55,071 nucleotides of DNA from Myxococcaceae bacterium. Its GTDB lineage: Bacteria > Myxococcota > Myxococcia > Myxococcales > Myxococcaceae. The notes beneath the pieces are model-generated. The model did not search any database. It worked only from the letters and a program-made list of their open reading frames with translations, and was not told where the DNA came from. The stretch spans positions 1-55,071 of the forward strand of contig JADGHL010000019.1 in the NCBI GenBank assembly GCA_019686135.1. The letters run 5' to 3'. Below are positions 35,434 to 43,804 of this stretch, piece after piece (position 1 is the stretch's first letter; every line of letters starts with the position of its first letter). Position numbers and translations under genes: made by a program.

Positions 35434-35832
35434 ATGTCAAACACCGCGAACACCTTCTACGCAACCGGCCGCCGCAAGGAGGCCACCGCCCGGGTGTGGC
35501 TCAGCGCCGGCGAGGGAAAGATCGTCATCAACGGCCGCACCCTGGATGAGTACTTCGGGCGCGAGACCTCGAAGATGATCATCAACCAGCCGCTTTTGCT
35601 CCTCGAGCAGCAGGGGAAGGTCGACATCAAGGTCAACGTCACCGGCGGCGGCCTCTCCGGCCAGGCCGGAGCAATCCGCCACGGCATCTCCCGCGCGCTG
35701 GTCGCCTACAACCCCGAGTTCCGGCCGACGCTGAAGAAGGCCGGCTTCCTCACCCGCGACCCCCGCGCCGTCGAGCGCAAGAAGTACGGTCAGCCGGGCG
35801 CGCGTCGCCGGTTCCAGTTCTCCAAGCGCTAG
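35434..35832 (+). CDS. rpsI: 30S ribosomal protein S9
   Basis: 132 residues. N-terminal [54 protein letters not shown] and the positively charged C-terminal tail RRFQFSKR, whose terminal Lys-Arg reaches the P site of the ribosome. Together with rplM it forms the conserved L13-S9 operon; a Rho-independent terminator lies just downstream. Confidence 0.97.
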   Translation: MSNTANTFYATGRRKEATARVWLSAGEGKIVINGRTLDEYFGRETSKMIINQPLLLLEQQGKVDIKVNVTGGGLSGQAGAIRHGISRALVAYNPEFRPTLKKAGFLTRDPRAVERKKYGQPGARRRFQFSKR

Positions 35833-35859
35833 TCCTTCGCGTTCTCTGGATGCACTCCG

Positions 35860-35898
35860 GACGGGAGGAGCCTTCGCGGCCCCTCCCGTTCGTCTTTT
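35860..35898 (+). terminator. Rho-independent terminator of rplM-rpsI
   Basis: A perfect 8-bp GC-rich stem ACGGGAGG (35861-35868) / CCTCCCGT (35882-35889), followed by TCGTCTTTT at 35890-35898. It is 28 bases past the rpsI stop codon, the expected place for the operon's terminator. Confidence 0.85.
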
Positions 35899-36026
35899 GG
35901 CGCCCACATCACCGCTGCACAGGTCCGCACGTTCGCTGTCGCCCCCACACCGGCACACGCGAACGAGGGATTCGTTGCGCGCTTCGCTGCGCGTCCGCGC
36001 ATCGCTTTGCTAGCATCCGGGAGCTC

Positions 36027-37313
36027 ATGGAACTCAACGAGATCCTCCAGATCGCACTCCGCGGCGGTGCATCAGACATCCACCTCAAGGCCGGCCTCCC
36101 GCCGATGTTCCGCGTGGATGGGGCGCTGGTCCCGTTGAAGGACGGCCGCCGCCTCCCACCGGAGGAGGTGGCGCGGATGGCCTTCGGAATCATGAACGAG
36201 TTCCAGAAGGAGAAGTTCAAGGCCTCCAACGAGGTGGACCTCGCCTACGGTGTGCCCGGCCTGGGACGCTTCCGCGTCAACGTCTTTCAGCAGCGCGGGA
36301 CCATCGGCGCCGTGCTCCGCGTCATCCCGTTCAAGGTGATGACCATCGCCGAGCTCATGCTGCCCAAGGTGCTCGAGGAGATCGCCAGCTCGGAGCGCGG
36401 CCTCATCCTCGTCACCGGCACCACCGGGTCCGGCAAGTCGACCACGCTGGCGGCGATGATCGACCACATCAACTCCACCGAGACCAACCACATCATGACG
36501 GTGGAGGACCCGATCGAGTTCCTCATCCGCGACAAGCGGTCGATCATCAATCAGCGCGAGGTCGGGGTGGACACCCTGAGCTTCAGCCAGGCGCTCAAGA
36601 GCGCGCTGCGCCAGGACCCGGACGTGATCCTCGTCGGCGAGATGCGCGACCTCGAGACGATCGAGACGGCGCTGACGGCGGCGGAGACCGGTCACCTCGT
36701 GCTCTCCACGCTGCACACGCTGGACGCCACCGAGACCATCAACCGCATCATCTCGGTGTTCCCGCCGTATCAGCAGAAGCAGGTCCGCCTGCAGCTCGCG
36801 TCGGTCCTCAAGGCGGTCATCTCGCAGCGGCTCGTGCCGCGCGCGGACGGCAAGGGCCGCGTGGCCGCCGTCGAGGTGCTGCGGACCACCGCCCGCGTCC
36901 GCGAGCTGATCGAAGACAAGGATCGCACCAAGGAGATCCACGACGCGATCGCCCAGGGACACCAGACCTACGGGATGCAGACCTTCGACCAGTCCCTGAT
37001 GTGGCTCGTGAAGCAGGGGCTGGTGACCTTCGAGGAGGCGCGGCGTCAGGCCACCAACCCGGACGACTTCGCGCTCGCGTTCTCCGGCGTCAGCGGCACC
37101 TCGGACTCCAAGTGGGACGACTTCAACAAGCGCCCCGGAGAGGAGACGGCGATCCCCGGGACCGCGGCCTTCGCCCAGAAGGGCGCGCCGACCGCCGCGG
37201 TGGCCCCGCCGATCGCCGGACGGCCCACGGGCCCGCGTCCCGCCATGCCGGTGCCCGCGCCGAAGCCGGCCGCGCCGAAGCAGGACGACGACTTCCAGAT
37301 CGAACGGTTCTGA
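36027..37313 (+). CDS. pilT: Type IV pilus retraction ATPase PilT
   Basis: 428 residues. N-terminal LNEILQIALRGGASDIHLKA, typical of PilT; Walker A GTTGSGKSTT (131-140); the Asp box and Walker B region (DPDVILVGEMRDLET); the His box (TGHLVLSTLHTLDA). It powers pilus retraction for twitching or social motility at the inner membrane. Unlike shorter PilT proteins it has a Pro/Ala-rich C-terminal extension of about 60 residues ending in DDDFQIERF. Myxobacteria carry several PilT paralogues, so this may not be the main one. The nearby T4P genes are not in the window. Confidence 0.93.
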   Translation: MELNEILQIALRGGASDIHLKAGLPPMFRVDGALVPLKDGRRLPPEEVARMAFGIMNEFQKEKFKASNEVDLAYGVPGLGRFRVNVFQQRGTIGAVLRVIPFKVMTIAELMLPKVLEEIASSERGLILVTGTTGSGKSTTLAAMIDHINSTETNHIMTVEDPIEFLIRDKRSIINQREVGVDTLSFSQALKSALRQDPDVILVGEMRDLETIETALTAAETGHLVLSTLHTLDATETINRIISVFPPYQQKQVRLQLASVLKAVISQRLVPRADGKGRVAAVEVLRTTARVRELIEDKDRTKEIHDAIAQGHQTYGMQTFDQSLMWLVKQGLVTFEEARRQATNPDDFALAFSGVSGTSDSKWDDFNKRPGEETAIPGTAAFAQKGAPTAAVAPPIAGRPTGPRPAMPVPAPKPAAPKQDDDFQIERF

Positions 37314-37334
37314 GACGTTCGGCGGCGGCGGGCG

Positions 37335-38129
37335 TCAGGGCGCCTCGTCCTCCTCGTCGCTCTCCTCGTCGTCCGCCTCGTCCTCGTCTTCGATCCCCGC
37401 GGCCGCTGCGGCGCGTGCGATCGCCGTCAGCCGCTCGGCCCGCATGGGGCCGATCAGCTTCTGCTCCTGCATCGTCTCGATGAACTTCGCCAGCGCGAGC
37501 GCCGCGCGTTCGAAGTCCTCGCCGTCGTACTGCTCCGAGAGCGCGTCGAGCGCGTCCTCCATGTTTTCGGCGGTGATGGGCGAGGCGCCGTCGCTCCAGG
37601 CGGCCTTGAGCAGCTGACGCGCGGCGTTCTCGTACAGCATCGCGTCTCCCTGCGGCGCCGTCTTCACGAAGGAGCGGATCAGCGCCAGCACCTCGTCCTC
37701 CTGGAGCGCCGCCAGCTTCGGCAGATCGCCCAGCGTCTCCTCGAACCAGCGCGTGTCGAAATGGCCGGGATCCTGATCCGTCCCGAAGGCCTCGTCGGCG
37801 ACCGCCTGCGCCAGCATCGCGTCGATTTCCTCGGGGGATGCGCCCAGCTCCGCCAGCTTTGCGCGGGCACGCTCCAGCGTGGGCCGGGTGCCCGCCTCCT
37901 CCTGGAGCGCATGGAGCGCCGCGAAGGTGGCGAGGAACAGCACCGCCTGCTGCGCCTTCGTGTCGAGCGTCCTGCCGGCCTTCGTCACCAGCCGCCGCTC
38001 CTTCGGGTTGGCCTGCGCAGCGGCGACCATGTGCCGGTGCTCTTCGGGCACGGGATCGCCGCTCTCGGCGAGCAGCAGCGCGGCGCGGGCGGTCTCGGGA
38101 TCGAGATAGCGGGCGAGGGTGGGGTGCAT
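37335..38129 (-). CDS. Hypothetical protein with acidic C terminus
   Basis: 264 residues. The sequence is mostly helical and rich in Ala, Glu and Asp, with no signal peptide. The last 22 residues are almost entirely Glu/Asp with few other residues (EDEDEADDEESDEEDEAP). No family recognised. It is convergent with pilT and divergent from recX (starts 11 bases apart), so its promoter must overlap that of recX or lie in the coding sequence. Confidence 0.7.
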   Translation of the reverse strand: MHPTLARYLDPETARAALLLAESGDPVPEEHRHMVAAAQANPKERRLVTKAGRTLDTKAQQAVLFLATFAALHALQEEAGTRPTLERARAKLAELGASPEEIDAMLAQAVADEAFGTDQDPGHFDTRWFEETLGDLPKLAALQEDEVLALIRSFVKTAPQGDAMLYENAARQLLKAAWSDGASPITAENMEDALDALSEQYDGEDFERAALALAKFIETMQEQKLIGPMRAERLTAIARAAAAAGIEDEDEADDEESDEEDEAP

Positions 38130-38140
38130 GGTTGTGCTAG

Positions 38141-38731
38141 ATGCCCCGCGTGGACGACGGCCGCAACTCCTCCGGGGAACGACGATGGGCCCAGCGTCGA
38201 AGGGCGCCGGTGGCCCCGGGCATTCGCGAGGACGGCAGCGCGGAGGATCCGGCGCGCGTGCGCCAGTACGCGATGAACGCGGCCCTGCGGCTTCTGTCCA
38301 TCCGCGCGCGCAGCCGCCACGAGCTGGAGGTGGCGCTGCGCCGCCGCGAGGTCCCCGCGGACATCGCCGGGGAGGTTCTCCGCCGGCTCGCGGAGCTGGG
38401 CTACCTCGACGACGGCCGGTTCGCCGTCGACCGGGCGATGGCGCTCCTTCGCCGCGGGCGCCTCGGCGCGCGCGCCGTGCTGCAGCGGCTCCGGGCCCAC
38501 GGACTGTCCGAAACCGAAGCCCGGCGCGCTCTTTCCGCCGCGGAAGCCGAGCTGGGGGGCGACCCGCTCGCCACCGCGCGGGCGGTGCTCGAGCGCCGGG
38601 GCCTGGCCGGCCGGCCGCTCACGCTGAAGGAGAAGGGGAAGGCCGCGCGCCTTCTGCAAAGCCGCGGGTTTCCCGCATCCGTGGTCGCCGCGCTGGTGGG
38701 CGACGCGCCGTTCGCGCCCGAAGACGACTGA
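38141..38731 (+). CDS. recX: Regulatory protein RecX
   Basis: 196 residues with three tandem three-helix RecX repeats after a basic, probably disordered N terminus of about 40 residues. Recognisable segments are ALRLLSIRARSRHELEVALR, LRRLAELGYLDDGRFAVDRA and LQSRGFPASVVAALVG. RecX binds RecA filaments and modulates recombination. recA is not next to it here, unlike many bacteria. The start is uncertain by up to 40 residues: the ATG at 38141 is the longest, and one at about 38273 (MNAALRLLS) would give a typical core-length protein. Confidence 0.85.
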   Translation: MPRVDDGRNSSGERRWAQRRRAPVAPGIREDGSAEDPARVRQYAMNAALRLLSIRARSRHELEVALRRREVPADIAGEVLRRLAELGYLDDGRFAVDRAMALLRRGRLGARAVLQRLRAHGLSETEARRALSAAEAELGGDPLATARAVLERRGLAGRPLTLKEKGKAARLLQSRGFPASVVAALVGDAPFAPEDD

Positions 38732-38792
38732 CCGTTCCGGCCGCGGTCCGTGCTGGAAAGGGCGCCACCCCGCGGATACGTTCCGCGCACCC

Positions 38793-39575
38793 ATGCGGTC
38801 CTACCTCGTCCTTCCGGCGGTGGCTCTGGGCGTGGCCCTCTGCGCGGCCTGCGCCACGCTCAATGGCGAACAGGCGCCGCCGGACTACGCCGCCGACGCC
38901 AACACCAACCTGCAGCGCGGCAACGCCGCCTTCGACGCGAAGAACTTCGAGGAGGCGCAGCGGTATTACGAGTACGTCCGCACGCGCTACCCGTTCCTCG
39001 ACGCGGCCAAGGAGGCGGAGCTCAGGATCGCCGACTCGTACTTCGAGCGCGAACAGTTCATCGAGGCCCGCGACGCCTACGACAACTTCGTCAAGCTGCA
39101 CCCCACCTATCCGCGCGCGGACTACGCCGCGTTCCGGTCCGCGCTCACCCACTACAAGGACATCCCCTCCGACTTCTTTCTCCTCCCGCCCCCGGAGGAG
39201 AAGGATCAGGTGGAGGTCCGGGCCGCGGTGAGCGCGATGAACGACTTCGTCCGGCAGTATCCGAAGTCGAAGTTCGTCCCCGAGGCGCAACAGGTCATCG
39301 CCGAGGCGCGCAAGCGGCTGGCGAAGCACGAGCTCTACGTCGCGGACTTCTATGCCCGGCGGGAGAAGTGGCGCGCGGTGGTCAACCGGCTGCAGACGGT
39401 GGTGAAGGACTACCCGGGGCTCGGCTTCGACGAACAGGCGCTGTTCGGGCTGTACGACGCCTACAACCGGCTCAAGGAACCGGACCACGCGCGGCAGGCG
39501 CTGGAGCAGCTCATCCAGCGGCTGCCCGGGACTGCCGCCGCGGAGAAGGCGAAGGCGCTGTTGGGGAGGTCGTGA
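38793..39575 (+). CDS. bamD: Outer-membrane assembly lipoprotein BamD
   Basis: 260 residues. A lipoprotein signal with the acylated Cys near residue 20 (ALCAAC), followed by five TPR-like repeats (ANTNLQRGNAAFDAKNFEEA, YYEYVRTRYPFLDAAKEAEL, and RIADSYFEREQFIEARDAYD, then NFVKLHPTYPRADYA) characteristic of BamD/ComL. It is an essential part of the BAM complex that inserts beta-barrel proteins. It is followed by an inner-membrane-anchored protein with a GTGA overlap. Confidence 0.9.
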   Translation: MRSYLVLPAVALGVALCAACATLNGEQAPPDYAADANTNLQRGNAAFDAKNFEEAQRYYEYVRTRYPFLDAAKEAELRIADSYFEREQFIEARDAYDNFVKLHPTYPRADYAAFRSALTHYKDIPSDFFLLPPPEEKDQVEVRAAVSAMNDFVRQYPKSKFVPEAQQVIAEARKRLAKHELYVADFYARREKWRAVVNRLQTVVKDYPGLGFDEQALFGLYDAYNRLKEPDHARQALEQLIQRLPGTAAAEKAKALLGRS

Positions 39576-40294
39576 CCGCGTCCGCCCCGCGCGAACCGGA
39601 CGCTGCGCGCAGGGCGCTGGGGTTCTTCGCCGCGCTGGCCGGTCTCGTCATCGTCGGCGGCGTGTTCGCCGAGCGCGTGCTGGGCCTCGCGGCGGGACCC
39701 GAGGCGGAGATCGTCTCCACGATCAAGCGCAGCGAGGGCGGTGAGCTCCGGGTGGACGTGCCCGGCGCCGCTGCGCCGCTCATCGGATCGGAGCACCACT
39801 ACGACCGGCTCATCGTCGACTGGGAGAAGGGCAGCGATCAGGCTCTTGCGACCGCCACGCTGGATTTCGTGGGGACGCTGGGGAAGATCCAGGTCAGCTC
39901 CTTGGGGCTGGAGAAGGTGCCGTTCGTACGGCGCGACGGGGACTGGAGGCCTTCGCACGGCCCTGCGCCCCGGCTCGCCGCCATCGTCACCGCGTTGGAG
40001 GCGCGCCGCCGGGCGCTGGAGTCGGGCGACGTGGCCGAGCTGCGCCGGTTGAGCCGGCTCACTCCCGGCAGGCCACTCGAGGATGCCGACCTCGTTCGGC
40101 TCCTGTCGCTCGCCCGGCGAAGCTACCGGGTGGAGTCGTGGTGGATCCGCTCGGAGCGCGACGAGGTCATCGTGACCGAGGAGTCCCGCCTTTCGGGAGA
40201 AACGCCCGATCGGCCGGTGGACGAGCGGCGGACGCGGCGGCTCCTTTTGCGCGAAGACGGCGGGGAATTCTTGTTCGCGGCCGGGCTCATGTAG
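39572..40294 (+). CDS. Single-pass membrane protein of unknown function
   Basis: 240 residues from the GTG at 39572, which overlaps the stop of bamD by 4 bases (GTGA), so it is translationally coupled. One transmembrane helix (about residues 15-35: LGFFAALAGLVIVGGVFAER) precedes a soluble domain of about 200 residues, probably periplasmic (VSTIKRSEGGELRVDVPGAA, later VRRDGDWRPSHGPAPRLAAI). No family recognised. Its linkage with bamD suggests an envelope role, which is inference only. Confidence 0.7.
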   Translation: MTASAPREPDAARRALGFFAALAGLVIVGGVFAERVLGLAAGPEAEIVSTIKRSEGGELRVDVPGAAAPLIGSEHHYDRLIVDWEKGSDQALATATLDFVGTLGKIQVSSLGLEKVPFVRRDGDWRPSHGPAPRLAAIVTALEARRRALESGDVAELRRLSRLTPGRPLEDADLVRLLSLARRSYRVESWWIRSERDEVIVTEESRLSGETPDRPVDERRTRRLLLREDGGEFLFAAGLM

Positions 40295-40319
40295 GCTAGG
40301 CGGGTACCCACCTCACGGA

Positions 40320-41051
40320 ATGGGCATGGACGAGGCGCTGAAGCAGCTGCTGACGCTGGGCCGCGGATACTTCGAGAAGAAGCAGTATGCGCAGGCCGAG
40401 AAGTACCTGGCGCAGGTGGTCGAACGGAACCAGTCGTTCGCTGACGTCTACAACATGCTCGGCGTCGTCTACCACGACCAGGGGCAGTTCGCCCGGGCCC
40501 AGCGCGCCTTCGAGGCGGCGCTGCGGATCAACCCCGCCTACACCGAGGCCGCTCTCAACCTCGCCATCATCTACAACGATATGGGGAAGTACCGGGAGGC
40601 GCGGGAGGTCTACCAGGCCGCCCTCAACCGGCAGCGCGCCTCGCCTCAGCAGCTCGATCCCTTCGTGGTGGGGAAGATCGCCAACATGTACGCCGATATC
40701 GGTGACGTGTGGGCCTCGAGCGGCCGGCCCAGAGAGGCGGTGGAGGAGTACCGCCGCGCGCTCGCGTTGCGCCCCGAGTTCGTGGACATCCGGATGAAGC
40801 TGGGTGACGCCTTGCGCGACCTTGGGGACCTCGAGGCGGCGATCCGGGAGTTCGAGGAGGCGATGCGCCTGAACCCGAACTTCCTCCAGGCGCGCGTGCA
40901 CTATGGCATCGCGCTGCACTCGGCCGGCCGGACGGCCGAGGCGGTGAAGGCATGGGAAGAGGTGCTCGCGGCGAGCCCCGGCCACAAGGGCGCCGAGATG
41001 TACCTCAAGCTGGTGAAGGAAAAGGACGTCAACAGAGGCACCGCGGTATAA
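40320..41051 (+). CDS. Tetratricopeptide repeat protein
   Basis: 243 residues made of about six TPR repeats (for example YNMLGVVYHDQGQFARAQRA, LNLAIIYNDMGKYREAREVY, then KLGDALRDLGDLEAAIREFE). No signal peptide, so it is cytoplasmic. The first ATG at 40320 is used; the ATG at 40326 is an equally good start. It follows the bamD pair by 25 bases and precedes the FHA gene by 34 bases, so it is probably in the same transcription unit. TPR proteins are protein-interaction scaffolds, and the partner may be the neighbouring FHA protein. Confidence 0.85.
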   Translation: MGMDEALKQLLTLGRGYFEKKQYAQAEKYLAQVVERNQSFADVYNMLGVVYHDQGQFARAQRAFEAALRINPAYTEAALNLAIIYNDMGKYREAREVYQAALNRQRASPQQLDPFVVGKIANMYADIGDVWASSGRPREAVEEYRRALALRPEFVDIRMKLGDALRDLGDLEAAIREFEEAMRLNPNFLQARVHYGIALHSAGRTAEAVKAWEEVLAASPGHKGAEMYLKLVKEKDVNRGTAV

Positions 41052-41085
41052 CCGCGATGGTCTTTCGACGAAGAAGAGGACATCC

Positions 41086-42021
41086 GTGTCGCCGAGCGGG
41101 TCGGGCCCGAATTACGCCCTCAAATTCATCTCCGGGAAGTACCAGGGCGGAGAGTTCCCCTTGAAGCCCGATAAGCAGATCGTCATCGGGCGCTCGAGCG
41201 AGCTCGACATGGTCCTGGTCGAGGACATGGTCTCGCGCAAGCACGCCAAGATCACCGTCGGCGGGGACGCGCGGATCACGATCGAGGACCTCGGCTCCAC
41301 CAACGGGACCTTCGTCAACGGCGAGAAGATCAAGCAGGCGCGCCTGAAGGAAGGCGACCGCATCCTGATCGGCACGTCGATCCTCAAGCTCGTCCAGCAG
41401 GGCTCGTCCACGGCGGACCTGGACGACCAGCTGGTCAAGCAGAAGCTGGAGGAGGCGGCGGCGGTCCAGGCGCGGCGCGGCTCGTCGATGACGGGGAAGA
41501 TCGAGGAGATCCCGCTGCCGGATCTGCTGCAGCTCTTCCACACCTCGAAGAAGAACGGGGTGCTGGTGATCCGCGGCGAACAGGAGGGGCGGATCTACCT
41601 GCGCCAGGGCCGGGTCTACTACGCGGTCATCGACGACAACCACGACCTCGGCCCGCAGAAGAGCTTCAACCGGATCATCACCTGGGAGCGGGGCGACTTC
41701 GAGCTCTCCCCCGAGGAGCCGAGGGAGTTCATGGTCGAGCTGGACACCTCGACCGAGGCCCTGCTGATGGAGGGGCTGAGGCTTCTGGACGAGATGAAGC
41801 GGCTGGAGAAGGACCTGCCCAGCCCCGGCGCCAACCTGATCATCGCCGTGCCACTGGCCCCCGCGCTCCGGGACCTCACGCCCGACCAGCTGGACGTGCT
41901 GCAGCTGGTGCACAACTACGGCTCTTTGCGCGGCGTGCTCGACCACTCCGACAAGGACGACGTGGTCACCGCGGAGACGCTGATCCATCTATTGAAGAAG
42001 GACTACGTTCGGGCGGGGTAG
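41086..42021 (+). CDS. FHA domain protein with DUF4388
   Basis: 311 residues from a GTG. An N-terminal FHA domain (about 30-105) has the phosphothreonine-binding IVIGRSSELDM, VSRKHAKI and LGSTNGTFVNGE. After a short linker comes a DUF4388/PatA-like domain (about 135-240: MTGKIEEIPLPDLLQLFHTS, then RGEQEGRIYLRQGRVYYAVI) found in myxobacterial signalling proteins. The C-terminal part is helical. FHA domains read Ser/Thr kinase signals, which are abundant in myxobacteria; no kinase gene is in the window. selD begins 17 bases after its stop codon. Confidence 0.88.
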   Translation: MSPSGSGPNYALKFISGKYQGGEFPLKPDKQIVIGRSSELDMVLVEDMVSRKHAKITVGGDARITIEDLGSTNGTFVNGEKIKQARLKEGDRILIGTSILKLVQQGSSTADLDDQLVKQKLEEAAAVQARRGSSMTGKIEEIPLPDLLQLFHTSKKNGVLVIRGEQEGRIYLRQGRVYYAVIDDNHDLGPQKSFNRIITWERGDFELSPEEPREFMVELDTSTEALLMEGLRLLDEMKRLEKDLPSPGANLIIAVPLAPALRDLTPDQLDVLQLVHNYGSLRGVLDHSDKDDVVTAETLIHLLKKDYVRAG

Positions 42022-42038
42022 GCGGTTAAAAAGCCCGC

Positions 42039-43100
42039 ATGAACCGTTCCAACCGTCCGTCCCAGCCGAAGCGCCTCACCGAGTTCGCGCACTGCGCGGG
42101 TTGAGCCGCCAAGCTCCGCCCGGCGGATCTGGCGCAGGTCCTGCGCCGCCTGAAGACTGCTCGCAGTCCGCTGGCGCTGGTGGGCTTCTCCACCAGCGAC
42201 GACGCGGCCGTGTATCGACTGAGCGCCGACACCGCGATCGTCGAGACGGTCGACTTCTTCCCGCCGGTGGTCGACGACCCGGTTGTGTTCGGGGAGATCG
42301 CCGCCGCGAACGCGATCTCCGACGTGTACGCGATGGGCGGCAGGCCCCTGTTCGCGCTCAACCTGGTGGCGTTTCCGAAGGAGCTGCCGCTCGAGGTGCT
42401 GGAGAAGATCCTCGAAGGCGGACAGCGCAAGGCGGACGAGGCCGGGATCCCCATCCTCGGCGGTCACAGCATCAGCGATCCCGAACCGAAGTACGGGATG
42501 GCCGTGACCGGTGTGGTCCACCCGAAGCGGGTGCTCACCAATGCGGGCGCGAAGCCGGGAGACGCGCTCATCCTCACCAAGCCGATCGGGTCCGGCATCG
42601 CCACCACCGCCATCAAGCGCGGGCTCGCTGACGCAACGTTGGCGAAGAACGTGGTCGAGGTGATGGCCCGGCTGAACAAGGCGGCGGGCGAGGTGTTCGC
42701 GTCGCCGAAGCACAAGGTGCACGCGCTGACCGACATTACCGGGTACGGGCTGCTCGGGCACCTCTGGGAGATGATGCGGGGCGCCAGGGCGCGGGCGCGG
42801 CTGTTCCTTCCGTTCGTGCCCATCCTCGAGGGCGTCCCCGCGCTGGCTGGAGACGGCGTGGTGCCTGGTGGCACGCGCGCCAACCTGGAGTGGGTGGCGC
42901 GGCGGGTGAAGTTTCCGAAGGACCTCCCCGAGCCCGTCCGTCTGGTGCTCGCCGACGCGCAGACCAACGGCGGATTGCTCGCGGCGGTGCCCGCACGGGC
43001 GGCGCATCGGGTCATCGACGCGCTCGCGCGCGCGGGCGTGGACGGGGCGTTGATCGGCGAGGTGCACGAGGGACGGCCCGGCATCGACGTCATCATCTGA
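42039..43100 (+). CDS. selD: Selenide, water dikinase containing selenocysteine
   Basis: 353 residues if the in-frame TGA at 42102-42104 is read as selenocysteine. SelD makes selenophosphate from selenide and ATP for selenocysteine and selenouridine synthesis. The start MNRSNRPSQPKRLTEFAHC leads to AGUAAK, with Sec22 and Lys25 corresponding to the catalytic Cys17 and Lys20 of E. coli SelD (C-x-x-K). The rest is continuous and conserved (DDAAVYRL, ETVDFFPPVVDDP, GGHSISDPEPKYG, LTDITGYGLLGHL, LADAQTNGGLL). A SECIS-like hairpin follows the UGA. Without readthrough the longest standard ORF starts at 42180 and lacks the catalytic residue. Confidence 0.92.
42105..42147 (+). promoter_or_regulatory. 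Candidate bacterial SECIS element in selD
   Basis: Downstream of the UGA (42102-42104), the mRNA can form a perfect 7-bp stem GGCGCAG (42131-42137) / CTGCGCC (42141-42147) with the loop GUC. The loop lies 34-36 bases after the UGA, within the spacing reported for bacterial SECIS elements, and contains the G-U bases that SelB contacts. The coding sequence (LAQVLRR) is compatible with it. Confidence 0.6.
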
Positions 43101-43804
43101 GGCGACGCAGGAGGTGCGCTGCGCGTGGCACTCCGGCGCATGCTGCCCCGTCGCGCCGGTTCACGCACGGCTCCGGTGCGCTTGCGGCCGCGGCTGCGCC
43201 GATGCGCGTCGCGCTTGGGGCGCACACGCTCCGGAGCCCAGCTTCAGCGCGTGTAGCTCGTGCGTTTGTGGCCGCTTCGCGAATCGTCCTGAGCGTCGGG
43301 CTTCGGCGGATGCGGCTTGGGTGCGCGGGCTTCAGGGTGCGTGGGTCCGGCGTTTGTGGCCGCTTCGCGAATCGTCCTGACCGTCGGCGCTTCGGCGGAT
43401 GCGGCTTGGGTGCGCGGGCTTCAGCGTGCGTGGGTCCGGCGTTTGTGGCCGCTTCGCGAATCGTCCTGAGCGTCGGAGCTTTGGCGGATGCGGCTTGGGT
43501 GCGCGGGCTTCAGCGTGCGTGGGTCCTGCGTTTGTGGCCGCTTCGTGAATCGTCCTGCGCGCAGGCGCTTTGGCGGATGCGGCTTTGGTGCGCGGCTTCA
43601 CCGCCGGACCTTGCGGGGATCGCTCCTGCGAGCGTCGCGACTGTTCCACCGGACCCCATTCCGGTGCTCCAACCCTACGCGGATCGTTCCGCCGGTTGCC
43701 GCTTCGGCTGATACCACTTCGGCGTGTGCTCCGCAGTCGCCGAGAGCCCGGACCGCGTCGCTGAATTGGGACCGGCGCCGGGCGCAGGTACGATGCTGGC
43801 GCCT
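43101..43804. other. Non-coding region between selD and the amidase gene
   Basis: A 704-base gap. Most of it is the tandem repeat array at 43206-43605, described separately. The left part (43101-43205) and right part (43606-43804) have no convincing ORF, promoter or terminator. The open frames through the repeats change frame between copies (89 is not a multiple of 3), so they are not coding. Confidence 0.6.
43206..43605. repeat. Imperfect 88/89-bp tandem repeat, about four copies
   Basis: Copies at 43262-43349 (88), 43350-43438 (89), 43439-43527 (89) and a partial, more diverged copy at 43528 to about 43605. A degenerate fragment of the unit precedes them (43206-43261). The first three copies are nearly identical, differing by a few substitutions and one indel. 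Each contains the palindrome TTCGCGAA inside GGCCGCTTCGCGAATCGTCC. A non-coding minisatellite is the simplest reading. Confidence 0.85.

Noticed and set aside
36001-36026. Sigma54 promoter upstream of pilT
   Set aside because: I found no GG-N10-GC pair with the right spacing; the region 35899-36026 shows no convincing promoter of either type.
43206-43605. Repeat array as a CRISPR
   Set aside because: Units of 88-89 bp are directly adjacent with no unique spacers between short repeats and no cas genes nearby, so this is a tandem repeat, not CRISPR.
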